Below are positions 34,194 through 38,091 of a DNA stretch of 38,091 nucleotides, piece after piece; the stretch's first letter is position 1, and the number at the start of each line of letters is the position of its first letter. The notes under the pieces are model-generated. The model was not told the DNA's origin. It worked only from the letters and a program-made list of their open reading frames with translations, and did no database searches. The DNA is from an uncultured Bacilli bacterium (lineage in GTDB: Bacteria; Bacillota_I; Bacilli_A; RF39; UBA660). Position numbers and translations under genes: made by a program. The DNA lies in contig CANQOV010000008.1 in NCBI GenBank assembly GCA_947625575.1, positions 1-38,091 of the forward strand. Direction: 5' to 3'.

Positions 34194-36317
34194 ATGAAAA
34201 AAAAGAGTAGGAGCAAAATAAATTTTATGAACTTGTTTTTAATGCTGACTCTTTTTTGTTTTGGCATTTTTATAGCAAGGTTTACTTATCTTGCAACTGC
34301 TAAAACAATTGATGGCATAGATATGGTAGAATTTGCTAAAACAAGAAGCACTGCTAAAGAAGTATTAAAAGCAAATCGCGGAACAATATATGATGCCAAT
34401 GGTGATATTCTAGCTCAAGATGTTTCTTCATATACTTTAATTGCTTATCTAGATCCCAAAAGAAGTGAAAATGAAGATAAATTATATCATGTTGCTGATA
34501 AAGAAAACACCGCTAAACAATTAGCCACCGTAATTGACATGAAAGAAGAAGACATTTTAGATATTTTAAATCAAAAAGATTTATATCAAGTTGAATTTGG
34601 TACTGCTGGTAAAGATTTATCCGAACTTCAAAAAGAAAAAATAGATAACTTAAATTTACCGGGCATTGATTTTATTGAAGATAAAAAAAGATATTATCCT
34701 AATGGTAAATTTGCTTCTTACACTTTAGGTTATGCCAGAAAAAATGAAGAAGGTCAAATAACCGGAGAAATGGGAATAGAATCTTTATTAGAATATGTCC
34801 TAAAAGGTACTGATGGCTACCGTATATATCAAAAAGATGTAAATGGTTTCCAAATACCAGGTACAAAAGAAGATTATCAATCTTCAACTGACGGCAATGA
34901 TGTTTATTTAACAATCGATTCTAATATTCAATTTTTTATTGAGCAAGCTATGAGCGAAGTAGAAGAAAAATATAAATTTGATTGGATGATTGTTATAATC
35001 TGCGATGCTAAAACAGGTAAGATTTTAGGCCTTAGTCAACGACCATCATTTGATCCTAATATATTAGATATTGATAATTGGAACGATTACACAGTCTATC
35101 CGTATGAGCCGGGCTCTATTATGAAAATATATACCTACATGGCTGCAATGGAAGCAGGTAAATATAATGCCACAGATAAATTTAAATCAGGTAGTTACAC
35201 TACAGATGATAACATTACAATATACGACTGGAAAAGATCTGGTTTTGGCAATATAACTTATGATCAAGGTTTTATAACTTCATCAAATGTTGGAGTAATT
35301 AACTTAATTAATAAATATATAAATAAGGATATTTTAAAAACTTACTTTAAGAAAATGGGCTTTGGAAGTAAAACAGGAATAACTTTAGCTAATGAATTTG
35401 AAGGAAAGATTAGTTTTACTCATCAAACAGAAATTTATAATGCTGGTTTTGGTCAAGGTATTACTACAACACCTATGCAACATATTCAAGCCTTAACATC
35501 ACTTGCTAATGACGGTACGATGTTAAAACCATATATCATTGATAAGGTAGTAAATAAATCTGGTGAAGTTTTATTTGAGGGAGAAAAAAAAGAATTAGGT
35601 CAAGTAGCTTCCAAAGAAACAGTAGAAAAAATAAAACAGTTAATGTATGATACAGTTCACTCAAGTTGGTATGCAGCAACAGGAACAGGTTATAAAGTAA
35701 AAGGATATGACTTAATTGGTAAAACAGGTACAGCTCAATTAGTAAACCCAAATACTAATGAATATTACACTAACGATTATTACACTACTAAATCTTTTGT
35801 AGGCTTATGGCCTAAAAATGATCCTGAAGTAATAATATATACATCTGTTAACAAATCATCTGGCGGCTCATCCAAGCCTCTTACTACTGTAGTAAAAAGT
35901 TTAGTAAAAAACGTTAGTAAATATTTAAATATATTTAGCGATAACAAAGAAACAACAATTGAAAATTATGTTCTTGATGATTATACCAATAAAAGCCTCA
36001 AAGAGGTTACAAAAACTTTAAAAGATAAAAATATCGATGTAATAACATTAGGTAGCAAAGATAAAATAGTCGCTCAATACCCTAATAAAGGCGATGTTGT
36101 TGGAATAAATGATAAAGTTTTCTTCTTAACCAATGATACAACTTTTACTATGCCTGATTTTAAAGGACTAAGTAGAAAACAAGCCAATGAAGTTTGCAAG
36201 TTGCTAAGTTTAGAGTGTGAATTTAAAAATCAAGGATATGTCAAAGAACAAAGCATAAAAAAGGGTACAAAGATAACAAATAAAAAACTAACTTTAACAT
36301 TAAAAGATATATACTAA
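34194..36317 (+). CDS. pbpB: Class B penicillin-binding protein, septal transpeptidase (FtsI/PBP2B/2x type) with PASTA domains
   Basis: 707 residues. N-terminal membrane helix (about 11-30), dimerisation domain beginning NRGTIYDANGDILAQD, transpeptidase domain (about 240-580) with the acylated Ser in EPGSIMKIYTYM (SxxK, Ser about 308), SSN in FITSSNVGVINL, and KTG in LIGKTGTAQL (about 510). At the C terminus are two PASTA domains (about 595-707; ENYVLDDYTNKSLKEVTKTL, TMPDFKGLSRKQANEVCKLL). It crosslinks peptidoglycan at the septum with FtsW. Last dcw gene in this window; no mraY follows. Confidence 0.95.
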   Translation: MKKKSRSKINFMNLFLMLTLFCFGIFIARFTYLATAKTIDGIDMVEFAKTRSTAKEVLKANRGTIYDANGDILAQDVSSYTLIAYLDPKRSENEDKLYHVADKENTAKQLATVIDMKEEDILDILNQKDLYQVEFGTAGKDLSELQKEKIDNLNLPGIDFIEDKKRYYPNGKFASYTLGYARKNEEGQITGEMGIESLLEYVLKGTDGYRIYQKDVNGFQIPGTKEDYQSSTDGNDVYLTIDSNIQFFIEQAMSEVEEKYKFDWMIVIICDAKTGKILGLSQRPSFDPNILDIDNWNDYTVYPYEPGSIMKIYTYMAAMEAGKYNATDKFKSGSYTTDDNITIYDWKRSGFGNITYDQGFITSSNVGVINLINKYINKDILKTYFKKMGFGSKTGITLANEFEGKISFTHQTEIYNAGFGQGITTTPMQHIQALTSLANDGTMLKPYIIDKVVNKSGEVLFEGEKKELGQVASKETVEKIKQLMYDTVHSSWYAATGTGYKVKGYDLIGKTGTAQLVNPNTNEYYTNDYYTTKSFVGLWPKNDPEVIIYTSVNKSSGGSSKPLTTVVKSLVKNVSKYLNIFSDNKETTIENYVLDDYTNKSLKEVTKTLKDKNIDVITLGSKDKIVAQYPNKGDVVGINDKVFFLTNDTTFTMPDFKGLSRKQANEVCKLLSLECEFKNQGYVKEQSIKKGTKITNKKLTLTLKDIY

Positions 36318-36329
36318 TTAAAAAAAAGA

Positions 36330-36338
36330 TGTTATAAT
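36330..36338 (+). promoter_or_regulatory. Extended -10 promoter of the VGTSYA-type secreted-protein gene
   Basis: TGTTATAAT 25 nt before ATG 36364; the -35 is poor. Confidence 0.55.
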
Positions 36339-36363
36339 AAAATCATAATAAGGGAGTGTTGAT

Positions 36364-36924
36364 ATGAATAACAGAAGATTATTATTAATTTTAGTAGGCA
36401 TTTCCATGATACTTTTTGTGGTGGTGGGAACAAGTTATGCTTATCTAACCTTTAGTGTGACTGGAGACGATAACTACATCAAAGCAAGTTGTTTAAAATT
36501 AAATATAATTGATGAATCAGAAGGCATAAATTTAGAAAATCAACAACCAATGACTGATGATGCTGGAAAAAATTTAACTAATCCATATACTTTTTCTGTA
36601 AAAAATGTTTGCAATACTGAAGCAAAATATAATATAATTCTAGGTGTTTTAAAAGAAGAAGATATTACAAATGCTAGTAATGTAAAAATGTATCTAACAG
36701 GACATCAGACAACAGAGCCAAAAGTAGTATCAGAAAGTGCTACTACCTTAAATCAAAGTTTAAGTTCTATAAAAGCAAGCTATTTAATAGATACTGCAAC
36801 AATTGGTGTTGGTCAAACTCAAACTTATAGTTTAAGGTTATGGATTGCTCAAAATGCATCAAGTTTTACGGGAGGTTTTGACAATAGAATATTAATTGAA
36901 GCTTCCCCAAGTGATGAAAAATAA
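36364..36924 (+). CDS. Secreted TasA/camelysin-like small surface protein
   Basis: 186 residues. Signal peptide: MNNRRLLLILVGISMILFVV, ending VGTSYAYLTF, followed by a beta-rich domain (CLKLNIIDESEGINL ... TYSLRLWIAQNASSFTGGFDNRILIEASP). The hydrophobic leader ending GTxYAxF and the first strand resemble the TasA/CalY (camelysin) group of biofilm-fibre proteins, but the match is by pattern only. The same leader ending occurs in the poly-G-switched surface protein. RBS AAGGGAGTGTTGAT. It is followed by a strong terminator. It occupies the position where mraY or another dcw gene would be expected. Confidence 0.7.
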   Translation: MNNRRLLLILVGISMILFVVVGTSYAYLTFSVTGDDNYIKASCLKLNIIDESEGINLENQQPMTDDAGKNLTNPYTFSVKNVCNTEAKYNIILGVLKEEDITNASNVKMYLTGHQTTEPKVVSESATTLNQSLSSIKASYLIDTATIGVGQTQTYSLRLWIAQNASSFTGGFDNRILIEASPSDEK

Positions 36925-36941
36925 TTAATTAAATGAATAAT

Positions 36942-36981
36942 AAACTTCTTTATACATTTTAAATGTTTTAAAGAAGTTTTT
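36942..36981 (+). terminator. Terminator after the secreted-protein gene
   Basis: Long hairpin: outer stem AAACTTCTTTA / TAAAGAAGTTT and inner ACATTT / AAATGT, then TTTTTG. Confidence 0.8.
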
Positions 36982-37376
36982 GTTTGGGAAAAAAATTAAT
37001 AAAAAAAATAAAAATTTAATTTATCAGTGAATAATTTATGCAATAATATTATTGAGTCAAGAAGTTTATCAAGCAATATAATTATGTTATAATATTTATG
37101 AAATTTATTGCACTTTTTGATGAAATAAATAATTTTAATATAACATTTAATGTAAAAGTAGAAAAAAGGTGCTAAATTAATAAAGAATGTAATGACTGCA
37201 AATATAGGTAAAAAATGGAAATTTTTAATGCAGAATTATTATATTTGGTAAAATTTTCCAATTAAGACTTTAGATATGCAAAAGAAAAAAGTAAAAACTA
37301 GGCAATATAAAAATAAAGGAAATTTATAAGAAAAAATTTAATTCTTGATATTTTTAAATGAAAGGAGATGAATTCA
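36982..37376. other. Gene-poor AT-rich stretch before the mobile-element genes
   Basis: No ORF with a credible ribosome site is seen in about 395 bases. It holds one extended -10 (TGTTATAAT, 37085-37093) with a weak -35, stop codons in all frames, and no clear terminator or structured RNA. It may be an element border or decayed sequence. Confidence 0.5.
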
Positions 37377-37703
37377 ATGAGTGATAAATTAGGAACAATT
37401 TCCAATCTTTTTGAAGGAAAAGAAATAAGAAGTATTTGGGATAGTGAAAAAGAAGAATATTATTTTAGTGTTGTTGATGTTATAAATGCGTTAACTGATA
37501 GCAATGATGCTAGAAAATATTGGTCTGTACTAAAGTTAAGATTGAAAAAAGAAGGACCTGAGTTGACTACATTTTGTAGTCAACTGAAGTTAAGAGCAAA
37601 AGATGGAAAATTTTACAACACGGATGTATTAGATACTAAGGGAATTTTAAGGCTAATTGAATCAGTCCCATCAAATAAAGCAGAAGTGTTTTGTACAAAA
37701 TGA
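37377..37703 (+). CDS. Bro-N domain protein (phage antirepressor-like), probably truncated
   Basis: ATG 37377 is preferred over 37368 because AAAGGAG directly abuts the latter; product 108 residues. The Bro-N pattern is clear: LFEGKEIRSIWDSEKEEYYFSVVDVINALTDSNDARKYWSVLKLRL, ELTTFCSQLKLRAKDGKFYNTDVLDTKGILRLIESVPSNKAE. In homologues the text continues after PKAE with FKxWLAxVGxERIxE; here it ends VFCTK and a TGA. No continuation in another frame is seen, so the C-terminal part has been lost or replaced. Such proteins occur on phages and integrative elements, often with C-terminal DNA-binding domains. Confidence 0.8.
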   Translation: MSDKLGTISNLFEGKEIRSIWDSEKEEYYFSVVDVINALTDSNDARKYWSVLKLRLKKEGPELTTFCSQLKLRAKDGKFYNTDVLDTKGILRLIESVPSNKAEVFCTK

Positions 37704-37840
37704 CATTAAATAAAAATATACAAGATATACTTTATTTTAAAGGAATTATTGATTTTAGCAAAGATTATGTAAAATTAGATATTACTGATAAAAAAGAAAA
37801 TAATGGTAATTGGAATGTTGTATTGTCTGTTTTAAAATAA
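37700..37840 (+). CDS. Short ORF overlapping the end of the Bro-N gene, possible gene remnant
   Basis: 46 codons (MTLNKNIQDILYFKGIIDFS ... NWNVVLSVLK), start overlapping the previous stop as ATGA. Codon composition looks protein-like, but there is no separate ribosome site and I recognise no family. It may be the 3' fragment of another gene joined here by recombination. Confidence 0.35.
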   Translation: MTLNKNIQDILYFKGIIDFSKDYVKLDITDKKENNGNWNVVLSVLK

Positions 37841-37922
37841 TCAAATTGTCGTGTTCTTATGATTATATAATTTAATAATAAAGTATTATGATAAAATGAA
37901 ATATTATTTTTGATTAGTGGTT

Positions 37923-37955
37923 AAGATATGTTTAATAAAAAGACATATCTTTTAT
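37923..37955 (+). terminator. Terminator before the relaxase gene
   Basis: 9-bp stem AAGATATGT / ACATATCTT with an 11-nt loop, followed by TTATTATG. It separates the Bro-N remnant from the mob gene. Confidence 0.65.
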
Positions 37956-37987
37956 TATGTAAAAATATAAGAAAGAGAGGATAATAT

Positions 37988-38091
37988 ATGAATTATGGAA
38001 TATTTAGAAGTCAGCCAATTATGACTATCAATGATTTAGCACAAATCGGATCACACAATAAAAGAGAAAAGAAAGCATATAAAAGTAATAA
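37988..38091 (+). CDS. N terminus of a MobV/Pre-type plasmid relaxase (cut by window end)
   Basis: ATG 37988, with GAAAGAGAGGATAATAT upstream, opens MNYGIFRSQPIMTINDLAQI followed by GSHNKREKKAYKSN. This matches the start of MobV-family relaxases (plasmid recombination enzymes), which open with MxYxIxRxxK/PIMT and have an early HNxREK motif followed by YxSNPDID. The rest lies outside the window. It indicates a mobilizable element or integrated plasmid at the right edge. Confidence 0.75.
   Translation, partial: MNYGIFRSQPIMTINDLAQIGSHNKREKKAYKSN

Noticed and set aside
37098-37180. 26-codon ORF starting MKFIALFDEI behind an extended -10
   Set aside because: No ribosome site, and the predicted transcript start would coincide with its start codon.
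1-38091. Numerous long A and T runs as possible phase-variation tracts
   Set aside because: They are expected at this base composition and do not break reading frames; only the G(10) tract is out of keeping and sits at a frame break.
1-38091. Mollicutes code with UGA as tryptophan
   Set aside because: trmD ends in TGA at the expected family length and Trp is encoded by TGG in the motifs inspected, for example thioredoxin WCGPC (TGG).
1-38091. CRISPR array, T-box or other large riboswitch
   Set aside because: No regularly spaced direct repeats with unique spacers and no T-box or riboswitch consensus were seen; intergenic regions are short and explained by promoters and terminators.

Overview
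This is a very AT-rich chromosomal segment from a Gram-positive-type bacterium, most likely an uncultured gut Bacilli/Mollicutes-related lineage (inference). Supporting evidence: RNase Y, DivIB, a ComN-like regulator, a long bifunctional Rel, RNase HIII, YlbJ/YlbL, an L19 leader, strong AGGAGG-type ribosome sites and promoters with an extended TGnTATAAT -10. TGA is used as a stop (for example trmD) and TGG for Trp, so the genetic code is the standard bacterial one rather than the Mycoplasma code.

Layout. 1-5.2 kb: the tail of an Rpn-like nuclease gene, rpmF, a rimM-trmD-unknown gene block, murG-murB-divIB and a tRNA-Arg(ACG). 5.3-8.4 kb: a frameshifted FAD/Rieske oxidoreductase, a small Tyr/Pro-rich protein on the minus strand, and an M29 aminopeptidase. 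8.4-17.2 kb: housekeeping genes rny, polA, rpmG, efp, truB, comN-like, rel and dtd. 17.2-21.3 kb: an accessory island with two tandem paralogues made of 28-residue helical repeats, followed by a large LamG-containing surface protein. The start of that surface gene carries a run of ten G that puts it out of frame (probable phase variation). 21.3-25.8 kb: ffh, rnhC, cvpA, trxA, rplS and lepB. 25.8-31.4 kb: rpmB, a type IV pilus/type II secretion-like ATPase divergent from two prepilin-like genes, then ylbJ/ylbL and ppa. 31.5-36.3 kb: a MsrA-MsrB fusion lacking both catalytic cysteines, then the start of the division/cell-wall (dcw) cluster, mraZ-rsmH-ftsL-pbpB, preceded by a textbook MraZ box. 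36.3-38.1 kb: a second secreted protein with the same VGTSYA-type leader, then a gene-poor stretch, a truncated Bro-N gene and the first codons of a MobV/Pre-type relaxase, which marks entry into a mobile element.

How the genes work together. Most of the window is core translation, RNA decay, replication, protein export and cell division. The dcw cluster is split: its head (mraZ to pbpB) and one tail part (murG-murB-divIB) lie about 27 kb apart, with mraY, murD, ftsW, ftsA and ftsZ outside the window. Pieces of Bacillus subtilis synteny survive in compacted form (rnhC-cvpA-trxA, comN-rel-dtd, ylbJ-ylbL). The most interesting candidates are the poly-G switched surface adhesin with a lectin-like C terminus, its helical-repeat neighbours, and the cysteine-less MsrAB pseudoenzyme.
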